This document shows, one piece after another, positions 5,884 to 16,779 of a stretch of 17,086 nt of DNA; within the stretch, counting starts at the first letter, position 1, and each line of letters begins with the position of its first letter. This stretch comes from Ramicandelaber brevisporus (lineage: Eukaryota; Kickxellomycota; Ramicandelaberales; Ramicandelaberaceae): contig MU602988.1 of the NCBI GenBank assembly GCA_025201865.1, positions 1-17,086 of the forward strand. Direction: 5' to 3'. A program made the translations under genes and the position numbers. The notes beneath the pieces were generated by a model. The model did not search any database and was not told where the DNA came from. It saw only the letters and a list, made by a program, of their open reading frames with translations.

Positions 5884-6909
5884 TCACTTGACTACGATGA
5901 CAAAGTTATTCCGGCCTGGCCCATCCTCGACAATGGCCTTTGGGAACTTTGCCCTCGTGCTTGCTTTCGGCGGTGCGACTTCCCGCTGATACAGCGAATA
6001 CGCCAGTGCCTTGGATTCATGCTGTCGTATTCTCTTGAAGCCGAATGCATCGCGCAAAATGTCGTCGAGCTTTTGTTGAGAGAAATACCGAGAATTGGAC
6101 AGGCATGGCAGTGGAAGTACAATGTATAATAGGCCATGGCTGGCTGAGTGTTGGAGCATGCGGACAGCTTGCTCGAGAATTCGGCCGCGGTCTTCGATAT
6201 CGCCGCCAAAGTTGAGAACAAGCGACAGGCAGACCACGTCAAACTGTGGCATTCCATCCACATCGGGAATGGTAGCACCATCAGCTGCTGAAGAGGCGAG
6301 CAGTTTCTTGAGAGATGGCGTGTCTAAAATGTCGAGTTTGATAATACGCTCATCCTGTGGATTAAGATCAATTGGTGTGCAATCAACCCATTTGCTCTGA
6401 TGCACATAGTTATCTGGCGATACTGCTCCAACATCCAGTAGCCTTAATCGCTTTCCTCCATTGCTCGCTGTTGTTTCTGCTGCTGCTGTTTCTGTTGCTG
6501 CTGTTTCTCCTGCTGTTACTGCTGATTGCCGCTGTTTCAAGTCAAGTTCTAGCATCCATTTGACCAAGAATTTACTTGTATCACCGCCACGCTGTTTGCC
6601 AGCGCCTCTTATGCTGGCCTTTTGGTACGCATCGATACCGCCAAGTGACTCGAGCTCTTCTTTAAGCGCCGCTCGCTTTGGATCGGCTTCAGGAAGCAGT
6701 GACAACTGGCGGTTCAGTTGGTGAACTCGCCGAATCAACGCATTGCCTTGGAGTGATAGTTTTGAGGAGGAAGATGATGATGTCGATGATGCTGCTGATG
6801 CTGATGACGATGACGATTTGTGAATACCGCGGCTCGCTATAGATGCTGTGGCGCTGGACCGAGCTGTCAGCGGAACTGTTCTGCGCTTTGTGCTTCGTGA
6901 TCTGCTCAT
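5884..6909 (-). CDS. BMT2: 25S rRNA adenine-N1 methyltransferase, Bmt2-like
   Basis: A 341-residue SAM-dependent methyltransferase of the family that in yeast makes m1A2142 in 25S rRNA in the nucleolus. The N-terminus (1-50) is Arg-rich, then Ser/Ala-rich. A helical segment ALIRRVHQLNRQL (57-69) leads to the family hallmark GGIDAYQKAS...RGGDTSKFLVKWM (90-119). An Ala/Thr/Glu insert (129-150), encoded by CTG-like repeats, follows. Then comes the Rossmann core: LLDVGAVSPDN (157-167, SAM site), IDLNP (180-184, end of strand 2), LDILD (192-196) and FDVVCLSLVLNF (223-234, post-I/IV region). RGRILEQAVRML (241-252) and IVLPLPCLSNSRY (263-275) are near-diagnostic for Bmt2. The C-terminus NNFVIVVK is also typical. 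The start ATG at 6907-6909 has A at -3. It is divergent from the Vps10 gene, 336 bp away. Confidence 0.92.
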   Translation of the reverse strand: MSRSRSTKRRTVPLTARSSATASIASRGIHKSSSSSASAASSTSSSSSSKLSLQGNALIRRVHQLNRQLSLLPEADPKRAALKEELESLGGIDAYQKASIRGAGKQRGGDTSKFLVKWMLELDLKQRQSAVTAGETAATETAAAETTASNGGKRLRLLDVGAVSPDNYVHQSKWVDCTPIDLNPQDERIIKLDILDTPSLKKLLASSAADGATIPDVDGMPQFDVVCLSLVLNFGGDIEDRGRILEQAVRMLQHSASHGLLYIVLPLPCLSNSRYFSQQKLDDILRDAFGFKRIRQHESKALAYSLYQREVAPPKASTRAKFPKAIVEDGPGRNNFVIVVK

Positions 6910-7245
6910 ATTTTGCTAACTTTTGTTTTTTGTTTTTCTTCGTCTTTTTTTTTTCTATTCAGTTTTTGTGGAGGCTTGAGTGGGTTTTGTTTCTTACTTT
7001 TTTGCCAAGGCAGCCACGTCGACAGCCTCGCTGATTCGTGCCTTACACAGACAGATAGACACACAGACATACAGACATATAGAAAGACAGACAGACGCAA
7101 ATCGACTTTCACTCTTTCGCTCTTTGGCTTTTGTCATCCGCAACAACTGCGCGTTCTTTTTTTCATTTTTCACTTTCGCTCTCTTTCTGCTTGGCATTCT
7201 CGCACTGAATACTTATTGCTTTACAACTGTCGTTCTCTCACAACA
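6910..7245. promoter_or_regulatory. Divergent promoter shared by Bmt2 and Vps10 genes
   Basis: Only 336 bp separate the two start codons. The region has a T-rich block next to Bmt2 (about 6910-6990; A-rich on its sense strand), an ACAGA-type repeat in the middle and CT/T-rich blocks next to the Vps10 start (about 7105-7200), the usual fungal leader composition. The Vps10 frame stays open upstream to 6913, but no ATG lies in it before 7246. Confidence 0.55.
7048..7097. repeat. ACAGA-type imperfect tandem repeat
   Basis: Repeated CAGA/ACAGA/ATAGA units, purine-rich on the plus strand, in the centre of the divergent promoter. It is probably a degenerate microsatellite. Confidence 0.8.
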
Positions 7246-7390
7246 ATGCTGCGAGCACGGCCTGCGTCGTCAGATTCAGGCCATCGTGCAACGCCATCAC
7301 CGCTGAATCGGCTTGAACGATGGCCAACTTTCGCGAGTGCACTGGTCAACGCCATCACTCTGATGCTGGTGCTGCTCACACTCCCTTCAA

Positions 7391-7424
<34 letters not shown>

Positions 7425-10400
7425 CAAGGACCCAGAGTTGGGTCCACTCAAGTACACGGTGGCCGAAATGAAGGAGCAGCCACGTCGCTTCTTCTATGTC
7501 AAAAAGTCTAACGTATTGATGTATCTCGAAGAACACTCTGGCAATCTCATGCGCTCAGACAATGACGGTGCTTCTTGGAAGGCCGCGTCTGGTATCCCAT
7601 CTGGTGCAGTTGGTGACGTGTTCTTGCATCCATTTGATGGCGAGAAGACAATCTATGCAACCAACAAGGCCAAAGACGCGACTCATCACTGGGTGTCAAC
7701 AGATAAAGGTGCAAATTGGCGCAAGTTCAGTGTTCCGCTGCCTGCAGTTTACGGAGGATTAGGCGGTACTGGAGGCGGAATGCTAGGGCCATTTGCGTTT
7801 AATGCAGAGAGACCAAACAGTGTTATATATATTGGACAAGAGTGCACAGAAGATGGCAGTTGGTGGAGTGGAGCTGGTAAAAAGAAGCACTGTCGCAACA
7901 CAGCATATTATACACTGGATTCATTCAAATCTGCAGCCAAGCTACTCGTCAAGGACGTGCGCAAATGTTTATGGGCTCTTTCAAGCAAAGACTTTACGAC
8001 AGCCACTCCAGAGGGCATCTTTTGTTTGAAAGTACTGAATCCCGAAAAGAATAAGAATACAGGCGAAGTTATTGACAATACTAGATTGGAGTACAGCGAC
8101 AAGTTTTTTGATGCAGGCAGCAAGGAGTTGCGCCATATTGATTTTGAGGATTCTAGATCAGCCCACAGCGACAAGCCTGAGATTGAAGGAGTAGTTGGGT
8201 TGACCAGTACTGAGGGATTCTTGATTGCAGTAACCAAGCACAAGGGAACCGTCAATCTGGGAATGTTTGTTTCCACTGACACTAAGAAGTGGTCTGAAGC
8301 TCATTTGGATGATAAAGATGGAGCCACTCTAACTGAAACCGCATTTGCTGTTGTCCAGTCATCTTCTCCTCATTCCATCACAGTGGCCGTTCAGTTTGGT
8401 GATGAGATTGGCGAGTCATCATCATCTTCTTCTTCTTCAGGTATGAACTCTGCATCATCAAACAAGCCATATGGTACATTGTATCGATCAAACTCCAATG
8501 GAACATACTTCACTCCGCTGTTAAGCGGCGTTCACCGTGCTAATACCGGCCTTGTTGATTATGAGTCTGTTGCTGGTGTACATGGTATTGCATTGGCCAA
8601 CATTGTCAAGAATGCAGAGGATTTCGACGGTGGACACCTGCCCTCAAAGCCTCAGCTACAGACCGTGATGACTCACGGAGAGGATCGCGGCGATGGAGAG
8701 GGCTCATTCCGCTATCTACGCCCTCCTCTGTCATTGCCTGGTGGAGAGAAAAAGTATCCATGTGTTGCAAAGAAATCAACATTTGAAGCAGAGCTTAAAA
8801 GTGGAAAGTGTGCATTGCATTTATTCTCAATTACTCAAAAGAGCAATATTGGCAGAGTCTATTCATCTGAGTCAGCTCCAGGTATACTGATGGGTGTTGG
8901 TAACGTTGGTGACAGATTGCATGAATTTCATGATGCAGACACATTCCTGTCGGCCGATGGTGGATTTACTTGGAGCTCAGTATTGCCTGGTCCGCACATG
9001 TATGAGTTTGTTGACTCTGGTGCATTTATTGTGGCTGTACCCATCACTCAGCCAGGTAAAGATCAGCCTAGAAACAAGCATCCAATTAGATATAGCTTTG
9101 ACTATGGCCAAACTTGGTCATTAGCTGACGTCACTTTGTCTGATGATGCTGATGGAGATGGTAAAGAGGGCGACGAAGTTGTTATCAATCCACGCGCACT
9201 CTTCTCTGATGCAGATTCTACATCGCGTCGTGCAATTTTGTTGGCTCAGCGCAAGGATGACCACACACCGCTTGTAATCTCACTTGATTTCTCATCAGTA
9301 ATCACTCGTAAATGCAGCAGCTCAGATAAGGAAAAGTGGGTCGCTCGATCAGTTCCCCACAGCGAGCATGGCAAAGATAACAGTAAAGTCATGGGCTGTT
9401 TGATGGGACACACATCCATCTATTGGAGAAAGAAGGCCAATGCACAGTGCTACATTGGTGAGTTGTTCAAGCATCCTTCGCATGAGAACGAGGACTGTCC
9501 GTGTACTCGTGGTGACTATGAGTGTGATTTTAACTTTGTGCATGATCCGAAATCTGGTAAATGTGTTCTGGTTGATGGTGTTCATGAGGCTATTCCTGAT
9601 GGAGCCTGTACAAAGTCTGGAGAGTCATTCATGGGCTCCAGTGGATACAGAATTGTTCCTGGCAACACCTGTAGAACTGATAAGCCTGGCGCAGTTCACA
9701 TGGATAAAACAGTGTCAAAGCCATGCTCGCGCGTATTGAAGCCGCAGCCAAACAAACCATCTGACTCTGGCGGTGCACCTGAGAACAGACTTACAACTTT
9801 TGATGCGGAAATTGTTGGACGAGCTTATTTTGACAAGACGCAAAACTCAGTTGTGTGGACAGCTCGTGGAGATGCCTGGCTCACAAAAGATGAAGGAATG
9901 ACATTTGAACGTATTTTGGGAGAGTATCCGATCACCAACACTGGATCAAAGAACAATGTCCACAAGATTGTATCAGTGATTCCTCATGAGTTTGACCCAG
10001 CATATGGATTCGCAATGGGCAGCGATGGCAGATTACACGTGACAGAAGATTCGGGTGTTAGTTGGAAAGAGATTCAATTACGTCGGCCAGCAAATACATT
10101 TGGAGTTCCACTGATTGATGTCCATCCAGTTAACCCACATTGGCTGCTATTTATTTCAAACAGTCAAAACGGATTATACACTGAGGCACTCTTCACTCGT
10201 TCACTGGGCAGAAATGATGATTGGACGGTAGTGGATACATTCGTTGAGAGATGCACGTTTGGAAAGAGATCAATCGATGATGACGTGAGTAAAATCGGAA
10301 CTGAGTCAGTGTATTGCCTGTCATATAAAGACAAAACTGGAGAAATGTCAATGGAGACCCGTCGTAAAGTTAAATCATGGGATCAGCTACGATTGAATCC

Positions 10401-13400
10401 ACTGCAATTGAATTATATTGAGAAGCCAGGTGGAGATCATAAGGCACTATTGAATCACGCAATGGACATTCACCCAATGGATAAATTTGTGGCAGTGGCT
10501 GTACTAACTCCTCCATCCGCAAATGATAACAACAGCAACAACGAAGGATTGACCGTGTATATTAGCAGTGATGGAATCACATTTAAAGATGCACAGTTCC
10601 CGCCCAATGTGTCTATCCAGCATAAAATGTACACATTGATGCAGAGTAGCAGTGGAGTAATAATGATGGGCATATTGGATGGAAGTGTAACTGGTCTCGA
10701 ATATGGACAGTTGTACATGTCATCTAGCGATGGATTTAGATTCAGATTGGCGCTGGCAGATGTTAACATGAATACTAACGGAATCATAGATTTTGAAAAG
10801 GTTCCTGGATTGCCTGGAGTGATGATTGCCAACCAAGTAATCAATAAAGATCAGCTGGGCCAAAAGGGAGTCAAAAAGCACGTTCAGACTGTGATTTCAT
10901 ACGACGATGGAAGATGGTGGGAGATTATCAAGGCTCCCAGCAAAGACTCTAATGGAAACATCATTAAATGCGAGGGTAAAGACATTGCTGATGATGATGA
11001 CGACATTGCTTGCACACTTAACTTGCATGGACCAGCTTCTTTAGAATTGCCCGAGAGATTGAGCGGAAGTGCATTTTCATCATCATCCACTCCTGGATTC
11101 TTGATTGGAGTTGGCTCTGTCAGTAGACATTTAATGCCATATAAGAATAGCCATACGTTTGCATCCAGAGATGGAGGTAGATTGTGGACCCAGATTCATG
11201 CCAGAACCACTGCGTACGAATTGGGAGATCATGGCGGACTGATGGTTATTGTTCCAGATACATCCATTGTTCAGTCTGTTAAATTTAGCTGGAACTGGGG
11301 CAAAACTTGGCACGATGCTCCACTTGGTGGGAAGATGCTGGTAACCTCGATTGATACTGTGCCTGATGGATCATCTCTTGTATTCTCAATTAGTGGCCAG
11401 ATGCATCCTGATTCTGACCATGACTCTGGCTCTGCTGCGGAGCCCGCCATTGTTGGCTTAAACTTTGGCAACTCCAGATTACCTGCTTGCGAAATGTCTG
11501 ATGATTCCTCTAACAGCAAAGGTGATTATGAATTGTTTAGTCCACCTGTTAGACCAAGCGCTGCGCTGCGTAGAGGTGAGAAGGATGAGTCATCCAAGAA
11601 CAAGAACTGTCTGTTTGGAGAAGTTGTAAAATACTGGAGAAGAAAAGAGGACTCAGTTTGTGTAATTGGAAACAAGTTTGAACTGCCTCCAATTGAAAGC
11701 AAACAGTGTGAATGTGATGAAACCGACTATGAATGTGCTCCTGGCTTCTACAGACATGGCGAGAATATGTTTGATCCAGGCCAAATTGGAGTATGTGAAT
11801 TATACGGTCTGGATCCAAATAGACCCGACACTTGCCCTGTTGGCACATCGTATGATTCCCCCTCTGGATATGTTAAATTGCCGCGCTCAAAATGTGTAAA
11901 TGGACTCAAGAGAGATATGGAAACTGTGTCGAGAGCTTGTCCCAATGAAGATGACCCTCCATTGCCAGATAAGCCGGGTGAGGATGGAAAGCCAATTCCC
12001 CCGTCTACCACAGGCATTCATGCATTTGCAACATCGATTCATGGCAAGCTGGTTGACTACTTCTATTTCCCACATAGTGCGCATGTGTTGGCATTGATGG
12101 ATAATGGACGTGCATACATGTCGACCAACGATGGAGGTGATTGGACAAGAGTTCCGCCCAATGAGAACCATCAAGTGATTAAGATTAGTAGACACGAGTA
12201 TGATGATTCGCGTGCATTTATATATACCTCACAAAGATACCACTATATGACAGAAGATGATGGAGCAACTTGGAAGAGGTTTGAGTTCCCGGCTGATGCA
12301 GATCCTTACAATGTTAAGCAGGGCTCGTTTATAGCATTCCATCCAACTGATTCTGACCAGCTGTTGTATCATGCTGCATGGGACAAAAAGACGTGTGATC
12401 TTACGTTGCTTCCTCCGGGAACTAAAAACTGTCCAGCTGTGGTAATGCATACAAAGAACAACGGCAAAGATTGGCTTCCGATCAGACAAGGTGTGAGAAC
12501 TTGCAAATTTGGTCAAACGAATAAATTTAAGCCAAAGAATCAGAACCTAATACTGTGTGAAGTGTATCCCAAATTCGAGTCCAAAACACCTCTATTTGGA
12601 AAGCAACCTGCGAGGACAAACGTCGATGGAGTTTCATTGGTTTCATCAATCAAACAGTTCAAGGACAAAGAGACAGTTCTCGAAGATGACATTGGCAACT
12701 TTGCATTTATCAATGAGTATTTGGTTGTCAGTAAATTTGCACACACTAAATCTGGTATTGAATTGAAGTTTAGTGCGTCAACTAATGGTATTGACTTCTC
12801 GCCAGCCAAGTTCCCAAAGGATGTCTCCAACCTCAGCACTGACTTCACCATGATTGACAACAACTCCCGTTCTTTGATGGTGTTTGAGCCTGAAAAGAGC
12901 TCTGGAGTGGGTAAAGGTGGATCTCGCGCTCCATTTGGTGGATTGTACCGCTCCGATGCATCTGGCAGCTTGTTTAACCTGGTTCTTCCCGATGTGCACA
13001 CTGATAGCCGCGGCTTGATTGACTATTCAATTATGAATGGCGAAGCCCTGGATGGTATTGCACTTGCAAATGTTGTGTCCAACGCAGAGGAGATCAAGCT
13101 TGGCACACAGACTCAGCCTGCTCTGCGCTCACTCATCACTCACACCAATGGCGCTTCTTGGGCTGATATTCCAGTTCCTCAAGATGACAAAGAGGCTCAG
13201 GCAGAGTGTGCCAAGATTCCATCGGGCAGCAAGTGTGCATTGCATCTCCACGGTGTGACTTCAATTGGTGACGAAGGTGATCTGTTTACATCAGAAGGCG
13301 CCACCGGCTTCATGATTGCAGTTGGTAATGTTGGAGAGAAACTGGGCCACTACAAAGACGCAGATACTTATTTCACGTGGAATGCTGGCCACTCTTGGAG

Positions 13401-14967
13401 GCGTGTTGCTAAAGGTCCCCATCTGCATGGATTTGGTGATCATGGAGGTGTAATGGTTCTGGTTCGCGATGATGCTGAAGCTGTTGATCATGTAATGTAT
13501 TCAAAGGACATGGGCAAATCATTCCATCGATTCAACTTGATTACTTCTGGTGGCAATGACAAGAAGGACGATTCAACCGCTCCTGGCGAACCTGGCCATG
13601 GCGGCAATGTTAAACTTGGTGCTGGTGACAAGGTTAAAGTGCTTGCAGTGACAATGGAGCCATCTGGCACTGGCACAAAGATGATGCTGATTGGCTACCG
13701 TGCTGGCTCTTCTCCAACCAACATTCTCTTCATTCATTTGGATTTCAGTGGCATTCACTCAAAGACATGTGCTGATGATACTGATTTCGAAGATTGGAGT
13801 CCAGCTCGTCACCCAGAAGAGAAGTGTTTGTTTGGTGAGCGCATCGTTTATCGTCGTCGCATTGCTGAGAAGGATTGCACCATTGGTCGTAAATTCCAGC
13901 GCTCTCGCCACAAGTCCTCATTCTGCCCATGCAATGAGTTTGATTTTGAGTGTGATTACAACTTTGTCCGCAGTGTTCCATCCGATCCACGCTCCGAGTG
14001 TGTTCCGTTGCCAGGATTCGAGCCAAATCGTTGGAAAGATGGCCAATGTAAGCCTGGCGAAGATTTCTTCAACGTTACGTCTGGATACCGCAGAATTGCT
14101 CGCACTCAGTGCTTCACTGATCACTCATCCAGTAGTCGATTGAGCGATCCATCTACGATTAGCTGTCCCGCTCGTATCAAGCGTCTCTTCATCATGTCGA
14201 TTATTATTCTGCCGGTTGTCATTCTGATTGTGTTGTTTATTGCGGTGTCTGTTGTCAAGCCGCGTCGTGGATCATTGGTTGATCGCATCACATCTCATCC
14301 GCTGCTCAAACCAGTTGCTCCAGCCCTCAAGAGTGCCGCATTTGTGTGCAACATTGCCGCAGGTGTATTGATTGCGTTGATTATCCGAGGCTGGCGTAAA
14401 GTTGCTGGAATGTCGCCAAATGTTGGACGGATGATGGACCCCACAAACTGGCTTGATGCAAACGGAGGTGCTCCTCCATCTCGCCAATCACGTCGTGCTG
14501 GTGGTAGAACGGCGGGTGTGGATGGATATTCTCAGCTGCCAACTGATGCCACTAGAACTTCATCCACAGTGTATGATTACGGCGATGATGAGGAGGACGA
14601 TGAAGATTATGGCATCGATCGATCAAGCAGATACTTTAGCAGTCAGCAACATCAGAACTATCAACAGCATAGCAGCAACGGCGGCAATGGCGGCAGTGGC
14701 AGCAGTGGCAGAGGTAATAAGGGCTACTCGGCAGTCGCAGTTGATCCTGAAGATGATGATCCACTGGGCGACGAGTTCTTGGATACTGCAGCTGCAGCAG
14801 CTGCTGTTGGATTTACATATCATCCACCGCCTCCACCATCGCAGTCGTTGCCATCGTCACAGCGTAATGAGGAACAGCTGCCGAGTTATTCGCAGCTAGA
14901 TGACCGTGGAATGGATGGCGGTAACGACGATGATGATGATCCGCTATCGGGTGGATGGCGGCGTTGA
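7246..14967 (+). CDS. VPS10: Vps10/sortilin-type vacuolar sorting receptor with three VPS10 domains
   Basis: A 2573-residue type I receptor that sorts soluble hydrolases from the late Golgi to the vacuole. The start ATG at 7246 (ctcacaacaATG, A at -3) gives a basic N-region and hydrophobic signal core (about 29-46), then Thr-Ala repeats (50-59). Three lumenal units follow. Unit 1 has a propeller at about 61-688 and ten Cys (C690 to C827). Unit 2 has a propeller at about 845-1413 and ten Cys (C1415 to C1565). Unit 3 has a propeller at about 1586-2173 and ten Cys (C2175 to C2307). BNR/Asp-box turns of the SxDxGxxW type recur, e.g. RSDNDGASW, STDKGANW, SADGGFTW, TEDSGVSW, STNDGGDW, TEDDGATW. Membrane helix about 2314-2337; a second hydrophobic stretch (about 2364-2383) is also predicted in other fungal Vps10 proteins. 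The tail has YSQL twice (Y2428, Y2548) and acidic clusters, as expected for adaptor or retromer recycling. Yeast Vps10 has about 1580 residues and two units, so one unit is extra. The frame is unbroken across 7.7 kb without introns. Confidence 0.95.
7393..7422 (+). repeat. (ACAGCA)5 repeat encoding Thr-Ala
   Basis: Five exact hexamers just after the hydrophobic core of the Vps10 signal peptide, encoding Thr-Ala five times (residues 50-59). Signal peptidase probably cuts near or within this run, so its length may vary between strains without harming the mature receptor. Confidence 0.9.
7426..14166 (+). repeat. Three tandem VPS10 units (protein-level repeat)
   Basis: Unit 1 spans about 7426-9726, unit 2 about 9781-11940, unit 3 about 12001-14166. 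Each ends in a module with exactly ten cysteines in the same order: C, C(L), C(Y/V/T)IG, CxC, EC, C, C, C, C. Each propeller keeps the segment starting LYRS or LYMS and running into an ALAN/MIAN motif. Units 1 and 3 share GIALAN, KCALHL and LYRS, while unit 2 reads VMIAN, ACTLNL and LYMS. By eye, units 1 and 3 are therefore closer to each other than either is to unit 2. Confidence 0.85.
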
Positions 14968-15095
14968 ATTAGATTAGCGAGTTCTTGATTGCATTTAGTT
15001 TAAAACAAAAAGCTTTCTTTACAATTTGAAACTTATTCTACTTTATACAATCCATTACTATTATTAGTGGTAGACAATTTAAGGATTACTATGAA
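14968..15095. other. Convergent 3' spacer between Vps10 and F-box genes
   Basis: A 128-bp AT-rich spacer between two stop codons on opposite strands. It must hold both 3' untranslated regions. No canonical AATAAA is visible on either strand, so variant signals are probably used. Confidence 0.5.
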
Positions 15096-16648
15096 TTACT
15101 GCTCGATTTCCTCTGGCTCAAAAATGGATGGAACACTCTCACCCATTTCCACAGCTTGTTGCAATTGGTCAACAAGTCTCACTTCAATTAACATAAAGTG
15201 AATGCCACGGGAAGGGTCGATTGGATTGTAACCTTTCACGAACTCCTCATCTGCATCTTCGCTAACCCACCATTGCACAAAACTCAACTTCGGCAGGAGG
15301 AACGGATTGTTCAGTGCATCAATCAGACGTTGCTTGTTATGCCCAGTTGGTGGCAAACGCAATACCAGCCCAGAAATCATCGGAAAACGAGACGCAGACT
15401 CGTAAAACAGTGTGCTCAATGGATCGTAATCAGAGGTAGGTAGAAAGTGGGTGATACGCAGTCCCTGTAATACCTCAGAATGCTTCTTGCCCAAGTCAAT
15501 CAGGAACTGGCGCTCAATCTCGATCAGTTCGGGATTGCCAGATGAGCATGCGCCAAGCGTGAATCCAATCGAGATGTGCAGCTTATACTTTGGACGACGT
15601 ATACCGCATATGCGATCAATCAGAGTGTATGGACGAATGACTTGGCTAGTTTCTGGGTCTTGAATTGGTGCTGTGCGAGTAATGTCAAACCCCACAATGA
15701 CTGACAATACATTTAGCTGTGGCATGCTCTTTGGTTCACACAGCAGATTTGCCGCTGCGAGCAATACCTCCATGCTCGAGATATCCGAAAGTCCCAACGT
15801 GCGCACATTGCAGAATAGCGCGAACTTCGACGACACATTCTCTGCGTTTATTGTCGACATTGGTATACCAAGAGTTGATAACTGAGGAGCGAGTTGACTT
15901 AAGTTTGGACCAGGGAAGTTATCCATATTTGTTACGTGAATCGCATCAAATGTGAGCACTGATAGACGTCGCTTATCCACCAAAGCTTTGTCCAGTTCCT
16001 CTAAAAAGTGCTCATCTGCTGTACCAGCGCTATACTCTGTCAAAATCAAGCTATGTAATTTGTCCATTCTCGACACGACTTTACCAAACCATTGAGAGCT
16101 TGGCAGATCGCCAGCCATTGAAACAGTGAGCCAAGTCACATTTGGAAATAAATCACCAAGATTCGGCTCTATCTCCACTAATTCTTTAATAAATGTCGTT
16201 GCCATAATCATTTCGCGCAAGCTTCGACCATTGTTGCGTAGTGCGTTGAGTGCACCGCTTCGAGTCCATTTTGCAAATTTGATATTACGTCCATATATCA
16301 AATAGGAGCAGCGGTGGTATCTCATATATGCAGTGTACCAAACTCGTGAAACTAGGCGAAGTTCCCTGCGGAATAGTCGATCGACAAACAGAATGATATA
16401 GCCGATGATCTCAGCAGGAAGCCACGACCCAGGGTTGAACGGCACTGAATCGATATCAGATTCGTATCGACCACGCTTCAAGGGCTGCTGCCGCAACGGG
16501 TTGAGCAACTTGCTGATATCTATTTTTGTGTGTTTGAAAGTGTTTTTGTGTTTTTGAAAGTTGCATGAAGTGTTGGTGAAAGAGCAGGTAAAGTCAAGAG
16601 AGCAGCAAAAGTTGGCTGAACTGTTACCTGGGAAACCGTTTGGGCCAT
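15096..16648 (-). CDS. F-box-type protein with leucine-rich-like C-terminal region; two exons inferred
   Basis: Exon 2 (15096-16508) encodes 470 residues. It has an F-box-like segment, SWLPAEIIGYIILFVD then RELRLVSRVWYTAYMRY, at about residues 36-71 of the 477-residue model. F-box segments bind Skp1 in SCF ubiquitin ligases. The rest has loosely periodic leucine-rich segments such as LHSLILTEYSAG, RRLSVLTFDAIHV, PQLSTLGIP and VRTLGLSDIS, a pattern of degenerate leucine-rich repeats that would recruit targets. Target and pathway are unknown. The frame has no ATG before the F-box: it opens with TTG at 16506-16508 and runs back ATG-free to a TAA near 16695. An ATG at 16646-16648 starts a 7-codon exon (ending in CAG at 16628) with donor GTAACA and acceptor AG at 16509-16510, which joins in phase. 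The protein would begin MAQTVSQLLNPLRQQ. F-box call moderate; exon 1 tentative (T at -3 of the ATG). Confidence 0.65.
16509..16627 (-). other. Inferred 119-nt spliceosomal intron of the F-box gene
   Basis: On the minus strand it starts GTAACA after CAG and ends CAGCAAG before the codon for residue 8. It is pyrimidine-rich in the middle and A-rich near the acceptor. Phase 0 at both sides. It is the simplest way to give this frame an ATG, but there is no transcript evidence. Confidence 0.45.
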
Positions 16649-16779
16649 CAACCTTCCTTTTTTGCTTGTCTACAACTCCGCCCGATCGGACTTTTTAAAA
16701 TTTACACACCAATCCAATTAGTTGCATATAAGAATTGACGCTATGGCCAGCTCTGCGCTTTAAAGAAGAAAGGTAGAGT
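16649..16779. promoter_or_regulatory. Short spacer: Coq1 3' end and F-box promoter
   Basis: 131 bp lie between the stop of the Coq1-like gene and the inferred start of the F-box gene, both on the minus strand. It contains a GC-rich stretch near 16678-16692 (gggcgg on the minus strand) and an AT-rich block at 16693-16706. No canonical AATAAA was seen. Confidence 0.4.

Noticed and set aside
7048-7097. Mobile element or CRISPR-like array
   Set aside because: Units are 4-5 bp and imperfect, with no spacers, terminal repeats or target duplications: a degenerate microsatellite.
6913-7245. In-frame N-terminal extension of the Vps10 protein by 111 residues
   Set aside because: It starts at a TTG, contains no ATG, and reads a T/CT-rich leader and an ACAGA repeat. 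The ATG at 7246 has good context and directly precedes a proper signal peptide.
14335-14394. Second true membrane span in Vps10 tail
   Set aside because: The stretch is hydrophobic but moderate, and a second span would put the YSQL motifs in the lumen. Left as an ambiguous segment rather than a called helix.
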